A stretch of 64,000 bases of DNA from Oceanobacillus_B kapialis (GTDB taxonomy: Bacteria > Bacillota > Bacilli > Bacillales > Amphibacillaceae), in assembly GCF_042685265.1 (NCBI RefSeq), contig NZ_JBHUMX010000041.1, one strand, 5' to 3'. How positions within the stretch are numbered: position 1 is the stretch's first letter; every line of letters starts with the position of its first letter. Position numbers and translations under genes: made by a program. Positions 16,204 through 23,415 of the stretch are shown piece by piece. The notes under the pieces are model-generated. The model made no database searches and was not told the origin of the DNA. It was given only the letters and a program-made list of their open reading frames with translations.

Positions 16204-17199
16204 CTATTTAACTGTGAAGTGAGGCGTGTCACATGTTGCATCTAAATATTCTTTTAATTCATTGTCCAAGCGAACAAGTGTCACAGACATTCCCACCATA
16301 TCCATGGAAGTCGCATAGTTTCCAACTAGTGATTTATGGATGTTGATGCCTTTTTCTTCTAAAACCTGGTTCACACGACGATTACAAATATATTGATCCA
16401 TCAGTGGTAGGCCACCTAAGCCATTCACTAGTACGAATACCTCTTCGCCTTCTTTTAATCCAGACTCTTCCAGAAGATGGCGCATAATTTCATCCATTAC
16501 TTCATCAGCAGGCTTTACTTTTGATCGTTCAATACCTGGCTCACCATGGATTCCCATGCCAATTTCCATGTCCCCTTCTTCCATTTCAAAAATTGCTTCC
16601 CCAGTAACAGGCAAGGTGGAAGAAGAAAGCGCTACTCCCATAGAGTACGTGCTTCGGTTTGCTTTTTCTGCAGCTTCTTTAACAGCATCTAAATCTAATC
16701 CTTTTGCTGCAGCGGCTGCGGCTGTTTTAAAGACGATTAAATCCCCCGCTACCCCGCGGCGATCTTCGAAATTCTTAGAAGAAATGATATCATCTTTTAC
16801 GGTTACGGTTTCAACCCGGATGCCATCTTCCGCTGCCATTTCAGCACCCATATCAAAGTTCATAACGTCCCCAGCATAGTTTCCGTATAAGTATAAGCAA
16901 CCTTTCCCACTATCTACAGCTTTAACTGCATTATAACAAGGTTCAGGAGATGGAGATGTATTGATGTTCCCAACTACTGCAGCATCTGCAAAATCTTCCC
17001 CAACATAGCCTAAAAATAATGGTTCATGTCCAGATCCACCACCAAGAATAATCCGAACGCGAGCCTCTTCACTTATTTTATTACTAAGTACAACGCGCCC
17101 ATCATTAGGGTCTAGCTTGGTATATTCAGGATGTGCTCTCACATACCCTTCTAACATTTCCTCTACTACATCGTAGCCATCATTTACTAAACGTTTCAT
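16204..17199 (-). CDS. dhaK: Dihydroxyacetone kinase substrate-binding subunit DhaK
   Basis: 331 residues from ATG 17199, 8 bases after ggaggag. Glycine-rich GGGSGHEP at 53-60 and His218 in MGIHGEPG, the residue that binds the ketone as a hemiaminal. Related DhaK proteins also accept erythrulose or other short ketoses. First gene of the long minus-strand polyol cluster. The promoter region carries a catabolite-repression-like box and the 15-base motif shared with the rpiB promoter, so both glucose repression and DeoR-type control are likely. Confidence 0.95.
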   Translation of the reverse strand: MKRLVNDGYDVVEEMLEGYVRAHPEYTKLDPNDGRVVLSNKISEEARVRIILGGGSGHEPLFLGYVGEDFADAAVVGNINTSPSPEPCYNAVKAVDSGKGCLYLYGNYAGDVMNFDMGAEMAAEDGIRVETVTVKDDIISSKNFEDRRGVAGDLIVFKTAAAAAAKGLDLDAVKEAAEKANRSTYSMGVALSSSTLPVTGEAIFEMEEGDMEIGMGIHGEPGIERSKVKPADEVMDEIMRHLLEESGLKEGEEVFVLVNGLGGLPLMDQYICNRRVNQVLEEKGINIHKSLVGNYATSMDMVGMSVTLVRLDNELKEYLDATCDTPHFTVK

Positions 17200-17253
17200 C
17201 AAAAATCTCCTCCCTAGTTTAATAGACTTATTTCTGAAAAATTGATTACTTAT

Positions 17254-17268
17254 CAGAAAGCGTTTTCT
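17254..17268 (-). promoter_or_regulatory. Probable CcpA (cre) site upstream of dhaK
   Basis: cagaaagcgttttct is a near-palindromic catabolite-responsive element (central AAGCGTTTTC), about 55-70 bases before the dhaK start, so the operon should be repressed when preferred sugars are present. Confidence 0.6.
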
Positions 17269-17286
17269 ATTTCCGATAAAGTTTTC

Positions 17287-17301
17287 TTTGCTTTCGTTTG
17301 T
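17287..17301. promoter_or_regulatory. Operator candidate shared with rpiB promoter
   Basis: tttgctttcgtttgt occurs here and, identically, at 8002-8016. Both sit in promoter regions of the two halves of the polyol cluster that flank the DeoR gene, making them the best candidates for its binding site. Confidence 0.55.
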
Positions 17302-17611
17302 AATCGTTTATTATTCTTTGCATTTTCAGATTACCTCTTTTTTTGTCAATAGTCAAAGGGAAATTAATATATTTTTTACGATCTTCTTTTACGGGTAACC
17401 CTCTGTATGTTAGATAAACCCGCTAAATCATCAGTATATTCATCCCATTTTAGACTGTTCAGGGTCCATCGATTTTACTATAATAGTCCATAACACCAAA
17501 TTTAAAATTTCTTTCATTTCGATAACCCCATCTTTTAACTTTTACAGGCAATAACGTAAATTCACTAAAGAATTAGGATTGTTTTATCATAGTAGTAGGA
17601 GACGTGATCAA

Positions 17612-18175
17612 ATGACTAATAGAACACAACCGATGCATATAATACCGTCTATTAAAGAATTAAAGAACTTATCCTATGCCTTAAAACTTGATGTCACCTA
17701 TATCTATTTAAGTGATATTCACATTGGCAACTTAAAAAACATGGTAGATTTATGTCACAAAGCTGGGAAAAAGGTTATCGTTAACATGGACTTGGTCGCT
17801 GGTCTTCATGCGGATGGGGTTGGTATCAAGCTATTGAAACAGCAATTCAAAGTAGACATAGCTATCGGCAGAGGTGTATCCAAAATTAACATGGCAAAAT
17901 CTTCTGGCCTTCAAACCATCCAGCGCGTCATACTAGAGGACACAATCGCATTAACCACCTCGATAAAGATGCTCAGCGAATCTAAGGCAGATATGATCGA
18001 ACTTCGGCCAGGATTTTATGGCATGAAATTCTTAAAAACGTTTAAAGAAAAAAGAGACCTCCCCTTTATCTTAAGCGGATTTGTTGATAACAAAGACATG
18101 CTGGAAGAGGCAAGGGATCACGGATTTTTTGGTGTTACCACCAGCTTTAAAGAATTGTGGGATGTGAAGGTATAA
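17612..18175 (+). CDS. glpP: Glycerol operon antiterminator GlpP
   Basis: 187 residues from ATG 17612 (ribosome binding site taggagac). A small TIM-barrel RNA-binding protein: SDIHIGNLKNMVDLCHKAGKK, VNMDLVAGLHADGVGIKLL, an ISTRG-like region (GRGVSKINMAKSSGLQTIQRV), and the phosphate-binding ELRPGF with late GFVDNKDML. With glycerol-3-P it binds glp mRNA leaders and blocks their terminators. No GlpP-type leader is visible in this window: glpK here follows tpiA with only 45 bases. Its targets (glpF, glpD, glpTQ) must be elsewhere. Confidence 0.92.
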   Translation: MTNRTQPMHIIPSIKELKNLSYALKLDVTYIYLSDIHIGNLKNMVDLCHKAGKKVIVNMDLVAGLHADGVGIKLLKQQFKVDIAIGRGVSKINMAKSSGLQTIQRVILEDTIALTTSIKMLSESKADMIELRPGFYGMKFLKTFKEKRDLPFILSGFVDNKDMLEEARDHGFFGVTTSFKELWDVKV

Positions 18176-18197
18176 GAAATTAGGATTCGCCTGCCCT

Positions 18198-18353
18198 TTG
18201 GTTGATTGTGCGGCTGTGTTGGTTGATGGCGCTGTGCATTTGGTTGATTGCACGACTGTTCTGGTCGATTGCTTAGCGCACTTGGTTGATTGCACGACTG
18301 TCACGGTCGATTGCTCAGCGCACTTGGTTGATTGCACGACTGTCACGGTCGAG
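18198..18353. repeat. 42-bp tandem repeat (about 3.7 units)
   Basis: Units of 42 bases begin ttggttgatt and end ...gcgcac; units 2 and 3 differ at very few positions and the first is more diverged. As 42 is divisible by three, both strands are open: 14-residue repeats (plus: LVDCTTVTVDCSAH; minus: TVVQSTKCAEQSTV). No ribosome binding site or conserved start supports a gene, so I treat it as a non-coding array. Confidence 0.75.
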
Positions 18354-18363
18354 TGTGGACTTC

Positions 18364-18594
18364 TGTCAAGAAAATGGACATTTTAAAATGGTGCTTGTTT
18401 AAAGAAAAATCCTACCGCACTTCGTTTGCTGCGTGATGAATAAATACAAAGTAAAAACCACACTTTGTACTTATTCATCACAATTGGTTCGTTTAAGAGG
18501 TTTTTTTCAGTATGCTGTTTTGGTAATGACGTTCAAAGTGATTAGGAGAATAGTACCCTAGAGTCGAGTGTCTTCTTTTCTCATTGTAACGATT
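18364..18594 (-). mobile_element. IS3-family (IS150-like) element, right part only
   Basis: Terminal sequence starting tgtcaagaaaatggaca at 18364 is a typical IS3-family end. Inside follow a strong hairpin (tgatgaataa...ttattcatca, 18434-18480) and the transposase C-terminus. The rest is lost in the N gap, a usual result of collapsed multi-copy IS elements in short-read assemblies. Confidence 0.8.
18493..18594 (-). pseudogene. IS3-family transposase (OrfB) C-terminal fragment
   Basis: 33 residues up to the stop: YNEKRRHSTLGYYSPNHFE is the diagnostic end of the DDE integrase domain in IS3/IS150 OrfB, including the glutamate-helix downstream region. It is cut by the scaffold gap, so it may be intact in the real genome. 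Confidence 0.85.
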
Positions 18595-18604
18595 NNNNNN
18601 NNNN
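18595..18604. other. Assembly gap (10 Ns)
   Basis: Ten Ns placed inside an IS element on one side and inside an unrelated gene on the other. The real distance is unknown; at least the rest of the IS and most of the gene ending at 18689 are missing. Confidence 0.95.
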
Positions 18605-18605
18605 T

Positions 18606-18689
18606 AATCTAGTATTTCCAAATAGAGATGATTTAAAGATTAATTTATCTATCTGGGAATTAAAAGAATTTATAAAAACATTTACATAG
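18606..18689 (+). CDS. C-terminal 27 residues of an unknown gene upstream of herA
   Basis: An open frame runs from the gap to a TAG 12 bases before the HerA start (visible end includes NLSIWELKEFIKTFT). The spacing indicates an operon with herA. In defence operons the gene before a HerA-type ATPase usually encodes the effector, such as a SIR2 NADase or a nuclease. The tail is too short to identify it. Confidence 0.55.
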   Translation, partial: NLVFPNRDDLKINLSIWELKEFIKTFT

Positions 18690-18701
18690 GAGTGGAGGAA
18701 A

Positions 18702-20453
18702 ATGAATATATTTAACTATACAGTAGACGATTCTTTAGGTAAAGTGATTGCTGTTGATACTGCAAGCGTTGTAATAAACGTTGAAAATATTGAAAAATTA
18801 CGTAGTATGCAGGTTAATCGTCTAGTAGCACTTAGGAGTAGTAGGGCTGGTCAGCATCTTATTGGTATGGTTCAAAAAATTATTAGAAAATCCATATTGG
18901 ATAAAGATGTAGAAGAAGCAGATGTTTCAGAACTTTATGAAGTAAATTCCGATAATACTGTAAAAGTAACACTAATAGGGACTTTTTTTAATAGATATAT
19001 AGACAAATCAAATGTCTTTAGGCGTACTCTAGAAACTGTCCCGGAGATTGATGCAGATTGCTTTCCTATTGATGGAAATATATTAACAAATTTTATGAAT
19101 GCTATTTCATTTCATTCGGGAAGTGAAGTCAATGCACTAAGCTTAGGTAATTACATTCTGGATGAAGAAGCAACTGCATATTTAGATGCAAATAGATTTT
19201 TTCAACGTCATGCTGTAATTGTGGGAAGCACTGGTTCCGGCAAGTCTTGGACTACCGCCAAACTTTTAGAACAAGTTGCCTCGCTAGGTCATAGTAATGC
19301 AATACTATTTGATTTGCATGGTGAATACCATACTTTAAAAGATGATGGAATAAAACATTTTAAAATAGCTGGTCCAAGCGAAATAGACAGTGAAAAGAGT
19401 TTGGAAGACGGAATACTTTTCTTTCCATATTGGTTATTAGGCTATGAAGATATGGTGAATATGTTAGTTGACCGAAGTGATCAAAATGCTCCAAATCAGT
19501 CTATGCTAATGTCTAAAACAGTAAATGATGCAAAGAGAAATTACTTGTCGGATATTGAAGAAACAGAAATACTGAATCATTTTACTGTCGATAGTCCTAT
19601 ACCTTACAGTTTAAAAAGTGTATTAAGTGTACTCAAAGACTTGGATACTCAAATGGTCCCTGGAGCAAAAGCAAATACTCAAAAGCAAGGACAGTTTCAT
19701 GGAAAACTTAGCCGTTTTATTGCAAGGTTAGAAAATAAAATGACTGATAAGAGGCTCGGATTTATGATGAATCCTCCTAATTATGTCCAAGAATGGGACT
19801 GGATGAATCAACTTTCAAATGCTCTTTTATCGGGTAGGGATCATCAGAGCGATAAACAAGGTGGAGTGAAGATTATTGACTTTTCAGAAGTTCCGTCTGA
19901 TGTACTCCCGTTAGTAATTGGTAGAATAGCCAGTCTGATCTTTTCTATTCAGCAATGGACAGAAAAGGAAAATCGTCATCCAATTGCATTACTTTGTGAT
20001 GAGGCTCATCTCTATGTTCCAGAGAACTCTACTTCCACTAGTAACGTTGAGGCTGCGCAAAGAAGTTTCGAGAGAATTGCCAAAGAGGGAAGGAAATATG
20101 GAGTCGGTTTAGTTATTATTAGCCAAAGACCTTCAGAAGTAAATAAAACAATTTTAAGTCAATGTAACAATTTTATTGCAATGCGGTTATCAAATGCTGA
20201 AGATCAAAATGTTATTAAAAAGTTATTACCGGACAACTTAGGGAGCATTACTGAATTACTCCCAATACTTGATCAAGGGGAAGCGCTAATTGTAGGAGAT
20301 GCGAGTTTACTCCCGAGCAGAATGAAAATTTCTGAACCAATAAATAAACCTGATAGTGGGACTATTGATTTTTGGGATGAATGGATGAAAACTGATAAAG
20401 AAAATGTAATTGAAGATGCAGTAAAGGCATGGAGATTACAAAGCACACAATAA
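18702..20453 (+). CDS. HerA-type (DUF87) DNA translocase ATPase
   Basis: 583 aa. N-terminal HAS-barrel-like beta domain (~1-110), then a FtsK/HerA ATPase: Walker A GSTGSGKS (175-182), a helical insertion at ~250-370, Walker B region ALLCDEAHLYVPE, and a sensor/arginine segment IISQRPSEVNKTILSQCNNFIAMRL; C-terminal brace ends QGEALIVGDASLLPSRMKI. Hexameric HerA pumps DNA; in bacteria many such proteins pair with SIR2, NurA-like or other nucleases in anti-phage systems. The ribosome binding site is strong (gtggagg). The gene is more AT-rich than glpP to its left and lies between IS remnant/gap and a possible attachment scar, consistent with a horizontally acquired defence island. Partner gene is lost in the gap. 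Confidence 0.85.
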   Translation: MNIFNYTVDDSLGKVIAVDTASVVINVENIEKLRSMQVNRLVALRSSRAGQHLIGMVQKIIRKSILDKDVEEADVSELYEVNSDNTVKVTLIGTFFNRYIDKSNVFRRTLETVPEIDADCFPIDGNILTNFMNAISFHSGSEVNALSLGNYILDEEATAYLDANRFFQRHAVIVGSTGSGKSWTTAKLLEQVASLGHSNAILFDLHGEYHTLKDDGIKHFKIAGPSEIDSEKSLEDGILFFPYWLLGYEDMVNMLVDRSDQNAPNQSMLMSKTVNDAKRNYLSDIEETEILNHFTVDSPIPYSLKSVLSVLKDLDTQMVPGAKANTQKQGQFHGKLSRFIARLENKMTDKRLGFMMNPPNYVQEWDWMNQLSNALLSGRDHQSDKQGGVKIIDFSEVPSDVLPLVIGRIASLIFSIQQWTEKENRHPIALLCDEAHLYVPENSTSTSNVEAAQRSFERIAKEGRKYGVGLVIISQRPSEVNKTILSQCNNFIAMRLSNAEDQNVIKKLLPDNLGSITELLPILDQGEALIVGDASLLPSRMKISEPINKPDSGTIDFWDEWMKTDKENVIEDAVKAWRLQSTQ

Positions 20454-20843
20454 TTGTATAAAATTACTTGTACTTGAAGGTATTGTGAGACTTATCGTAT
20501 TTACGTTCATTTGTATAAATATCCAAGTCAAAATTAAAATAATAAAAACTTAACCTTATTGTATGTTTCCCATCGCCTACTGGGAGCATATTTACCATCA
20601 CTAACAATTTTAAGATAGATTAATGGCTTAAGGGAATTAAACTCCTTTCTTTTGCTAACAATAATTAAATTTAAATATCTTTAAATCGATAAGGCAAGCA
20701 AAAAATATCTATTATCATAACAAAGAGTATTTATAAGTTGAGTCTGTCTGACTTAGGAGGTCGTAGAGTATTTATTAATCCTTTTACACAAATTTTACAC
20801 AATGCTATTAGAAAATCTTATAATATCAATACTTTAAGAGCTA
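20454..20843. other. AT-rich intergenic region, right edge of the island
   Basis: No convincing gene. Contains tttacacaaattttacacaa at 20782-20801, a short direct repeat of the kind seen beside integrase attachment sites. No integrase gene is visible. Confidence 0.35.
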
Positions 20844-20866
20844 TTTCGACCCCGACCACCGGTACT
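20844..20866. other. Possible tRNA-3'-end-like attachment scar
   Basis: tttcgaccccgaccaccggt looks like the T-loop, T-stem and acceptor 3' side of a tRNA, but the 5' T-stem half does not pair and no complete tRNA surrounds it. Followed at once by a strong terminator, as behind a tRNA gene. This is what remains at one side when an element integrates into a tRNA end. Confidence 0.4.
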
Positions 20867-20872
20867 ATATAG

Positions 20873-20904
20873 GACTTTCAACATAAGCGTTGAAAGTCTT
20901 TTTT
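20873..20904 (+). terminator. Intrinsic terminator
   Basis: Perfect 10-base stem gactttcaac / gttgaaagtc with a 6-base loop and six Ts. No intact gene ends directly before it, which supports the idea that it belonged to a displaced RNA gene; 20905-21149 holds no further feature apart from the ribosome binding site of the next gene. Confidence 0.8.
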
Positions 20905-21149
20905 AATGCCTATTTTTAAGAGTGAAATAGAATTATTGTATTAGATTATCAGTGAGCATTTTTACATATTCTGACCGTTATCTTTCGTTATTCATACTCT
21001 AATCAATATTAAGTTGCCTATTAGATATGGTCAGTATTTACAGGGAAACCCCTGTCATGTAAATTCGATCTTAAAGAAATCTCAACACTCCCTCAAAAGT
21101 AATTTGTTATATTGGTTGCGAAGAAACTTCATAAAAGGGGAGTGGTTGA

Positions 21150-22301
21150 ATGCGAATTGCGATTTTTTCAGACACTTATGCTCCTGAAATTAATGGTGTA
21201 GCTTTAACGTTAAGGCGTTACACAGATTATCTGGAAAGAGAGGGTATTGAATACCAGGTATTTGCTCCAACTGTAAATGCACAAACTCCAGGCTTTCCAC
21301 AAGTCGAGCGACTAACTAGCATCCCCTTCTTACTTTATCGTGACCTACGATTTGCCCTTCCAAACACAACACAGATTAAAAACGTATTACATAAATTCCA
21401 ACCCACTCTAATTCATATCGCAACCCCATTCAATGTTGGATTGTATGGTCTCCAGTATGGTAAAAAACACAACATCCCGATGATCGCCTCTTATCACACC
21501 CACTTTGATAATTATTTAGACTACTATTCTTTATCTTTCCTAAAAAAATGGCTATGGAAGTATATGTATTGGTTCCATCGCCCTTTCGAAAAAGTTTACG
21601 TTCCCACAATCAGCACAAAAGAGAAATTACTAGCAAAGCAATTGCACCCGGACATTGGTGTGTGGGGGAGGGGTGTTGACCGGCGCGTATTTTCACCTGC
21701 AAAAAGAACTCCAGATTTCTTCAAAAATCATTATGGCATCCAGGGTAAAAAGATAATCTTGTACGTTGGACGAATGTCGCCTGAAAAAGATATTGATATT
21801 GTTTTAGACACCTATTATTCATTGCCCGACCATGTAAAAGAAGACACCCATCTAGTAATGGTGGGCGATGGACCATTGTATAAATCACTATCGGAACAGC
21901 ATCAAGAAAACATTACATGGACTGGATTCTTGGAAGGAGAACAGTTGGCCAGGGTTTATGCATCAAGTGATGTTTTCTTATTTCCATCGCCAACCGAAAC
22001 ATTTGGAAATGTGGTTTTAGAAGCAATGGCATCAGGACTGCCAGTCATTGGGGCTAATGCAGGTGGCGTAAAAAACCTAGTGGCGAATGGAAAAAGCGGC
22101 TTCTTATGCGAACCAGGGAACAGGAACGCATTTGCCCAAAAAACGACTAAGTTATTAGAAGACCAGGCACTGAGAGATTCCTTTTCAGCAGAAGCACTTG
22201 CATTTGCTGAAACACTATCCTGGGATGAAATCTTCGGTCAATTTGTCGGCAGTTTTTATGAAGTATTGAGGAGAAAGAAAATGGACAGTGCAATTGCGTG
22301 A
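21150..22301 (+). CDS. GT4-family glycosyltransferase
   Basis: 383 aa GT-B enzyme. The N-terminal domain opens FSDTYAPEINGVALTLRRY, typical of bacterial GT4 transferases that use UDP- or GDP-sugars on lipid acceptors; the donor domain has ILYVGRMSPEKDID and the nucleotide-sugar motif PTETFGNVVLEAMASGLPVIG with the E-x7-E arrangement. Candidate roles: glycolipid or mannosyl/glucosyl-diacylglycerol synthesis. Good ribosome binding site (aaggggag) and its own terminator, so it is a single-gene transcript. Confidence 0.85.
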   Translation: MRIAIFSDTYAPEINGVALTLRRYTDYLEREGIEYQVFAPTVNAQTPGFPQVERLTSIPFLLYRDLRFALPNTTQIKNVLHKFQPTLIHIATPFNVGLYGLQYGKKHNIPMIASYHTHFDNYLDYYSLSFLKKWLWKYMYWFHRPFEKVYVPTISTKEKLLAKQLHPDIGVWGRGVDRRVFSPAKRTPDFFKNHYGIQGKKIILYVGRMSPEKDIDIVLDTYYSLPDHVKEDTHLVMVGDGPLYKSLSEQHQENITWTGFLEGEQLARVYASSDVFLFPSPTETFGNVVLEAMASGLPVIGANAGGVKNLVANGKSGFLCEPGNRNAFAQKTTKLLEDQALRDSFSAEALAFAETLSWDEIFGQFVGSFYEVLRRKKMDSAIA

Positions 22302-22340
22302 TTACTTGTTGGGTAACGTTATATAAGATAGTTATTTCAG

Positions 22341-22369
22341 AAAACACCCATATTTTTGGGTGTTTTTTT
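22341..22369 (+). terminator. Terminator of glycosyltransferase gene
   Basis: Stem aaaacaccca / tgggtgtttt with seven Ts, 40 bases after the stop codon. Confidence 0.85.
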
Positions 22370-22423
22370 GTGTATAGATTGCCCGTGAAGGTTAGGTATG
22401 AGAAATTGCGGTAATACGGTTGA

Positions 22424-22482
22424 CTATTCAGTTGAACTGTATTATATTTTATGTAGTTAGACTGTATAGTTAAACTGAATAG
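22424..22482. promoter_or_regulatory. PadR operator candidate (spaced inverted repeat)
   Basis: ctattcagttgaact (22424-22438) and agttaaactgaatag (22468-22482) are inverted copies with one mismatch, spanning the expected promoter just upstream of padR. Autorepression by a PadR dimer is the natural reading. Confidence 0.6.
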
Positions 22483-22493
22483 AAGGTGAGTAT

Positions 22494-22811
22494 ATGAAAC
22501 ATAAATTATTGCCGCTGTCTGAAACCATGCATTATATTTTACTGGCACTACGTGAGCCATTACACGGTTATGCTGTCATGCAGAAAATAGAACAACTAAG
22601 TAATGGAACGGTTATTTTAGCTGCTGGTACCTTATACGGCGCGATTGAAAACTTAAAAAAGCACGGCTGGATCGAATCAGTTGGGGATTCTGGTCGAAGA
22701 AAGATCTATATGATCACGACGGAAGGAAACGATGTTTTGAAAAAGGAACAAGAAAGACTTCAGCATATCTTATCCTTGTATGAAGGAAGTGAATCAAATG
22801 AAGAGGTTTAA
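22494..22811 (+). CDS. PadR-family transcriptional regulator
   Basis: 105-residue PadR winged helix: HYILLALREPLHGYAVMQKIEQLSNG, LAAGTLYGAIENLKKHGWIES, and RRKIYMITTEGNDVLKKE, followed by a short dimerisation helix. The ribosome binding site aaggtgag precedes ATG 22494 and an inverted repeat overlaps the promoter. Its last codons overlap the next gene, a DUF2812 protein, the usual partner of this PadR subgroup. Confidence 0.92.
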   Translation: MKHKLLPLSETMHYILLALREPLHGYAVMQKIEQLSNGTVILAAGTLYGAIENLKKHGWIESVGDSGRRKIYMITTEGNDVLKKEQERLQHILSLYEGSESNEEV

Positions 22812-23364
22812 ACTATTATTGGATATTGAAAAAGAAGAGAAATGGCTAAACGAGCAATTACAAGAAGGCTATCGTTGTACAAATATAAGCGGGTTAGGGG
22901 TATATACTTTCGAAAAAACGGGCGAGAGATATGTAATGCGACTTGATTATCAAGATAATTTATCAAAGGAAGAGCTTGATGAATACAAAGGGATATATGA
23001 AGATTTTGGCTGGAATTATATGAAGGGGTCCCGGCTTAGCGGCATAAAATATTGGCAAAAAGAAGAGGACGGCAGAAATGAAATTTTTTCGGATCGACAA
23101 TCTAAGGGTAATTATTATAAACGATTAATGCGTTATTCTTTTTGGTTGGGTACGCTCAGTTTGGCATTTGCCTTTATGCTCTACAGTGATATTGACTTGT
23201 ACCACCAAGGCCTTTGGGGTATGGAGGGAAGGTTATTTTGGGTAGCATTACTATTTGAAACGCCCTTTGTCATGTTGAAGTTGGCTCCCGTGATTTTGGC
23301 AGTTGTTTTTGCGAATAGTTATTTTAAATCTTATCGGAAGTATTCTATGTTAGTAGAGAAATAA
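22798..23364 (+). CDS. DUF2812 membrane protein
   Basis: 188 aa. The N-terminal ~90 residues form the DUF2812 cytoplasmic domain (EEKWLNEQLQEGYRCTNISG, then YVMRLDYQDN); two membrane segments follow at about 110-130 and 150-175. ATG 22798 overlaps the padR stop codon and has gaaggaag upstream; translation is coupled. These proteins are found next to PadR regulators; their biochemical role is not known. Ends shortly before a strong shared hairpin. Confidence 0.85.
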   Translation: MKRFKLLLDIEKEEKWLNEQLQEGYRCTNISGLGVYTFEKTGERYVMRLDYQDNLSKEELDEYKGIYEDFGWNYMKGSRLSGIKYWQKEEDGRNEIFSDRQSKGNYYKRLMRYSFWLGTLSLAFAFMLYSDIDLYHQGLWGMEGRLFWVALLFETPFVMLKLAPVILAVVFANSYFKSYRKYSMLVEK

Positions 23365-23378
23365 AAGCCAGGATTGAT

Positions 23379-23410
23379 TAAAGTAAGGAGGTAGCCTCCT
23401 CCTTACTTTA
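23379..23410. terminator. Hairpin between converging transcripts
   Basis: Thirteen-base perfect stem taaagtaaggagg / cctccttacttta with a 6-base loop between DUF2812 and the ABC permease stops. Few Ts follow, but A/T-ends inside the stem make it usable both ways. Confidence 0.65.
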
Positions 23411-23415
23411 AACGG

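Larger units (their letters stand above)
17200..17611. promoter_or_regulatory. dhaK / glpP divergent control region
   Basis: 412-bp non-coding region between two divergent genes. Nearest dhaK are a cre-like box (17254-17268) and the operator candidate (17287-17301); T-rich half sites surround them. A ribosome binding site for glpP (taggagac) lies at 17597-17604. No further RNA or gene seen between 17310 and 17590. Confidence 0.5.

Noticed and set aside
18071..18386. Frames of both strands over the 42-bp repeat
   Set aside because: Unit length of 42 keeps both strands open; no ribosome binding site. Also considered as a CRISPR array: repeats are directly adjacent, without unique spacers.
20844..20866. 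Complete tRNA gene
   Set aside because: The 5' half of the T-stem and all other arms are absent.
22147..22560. 137-residue minus-strand frame over the glycosyltransferase end
   Set aside because: Crosses a terminator and the PadR operator; no supporting features.
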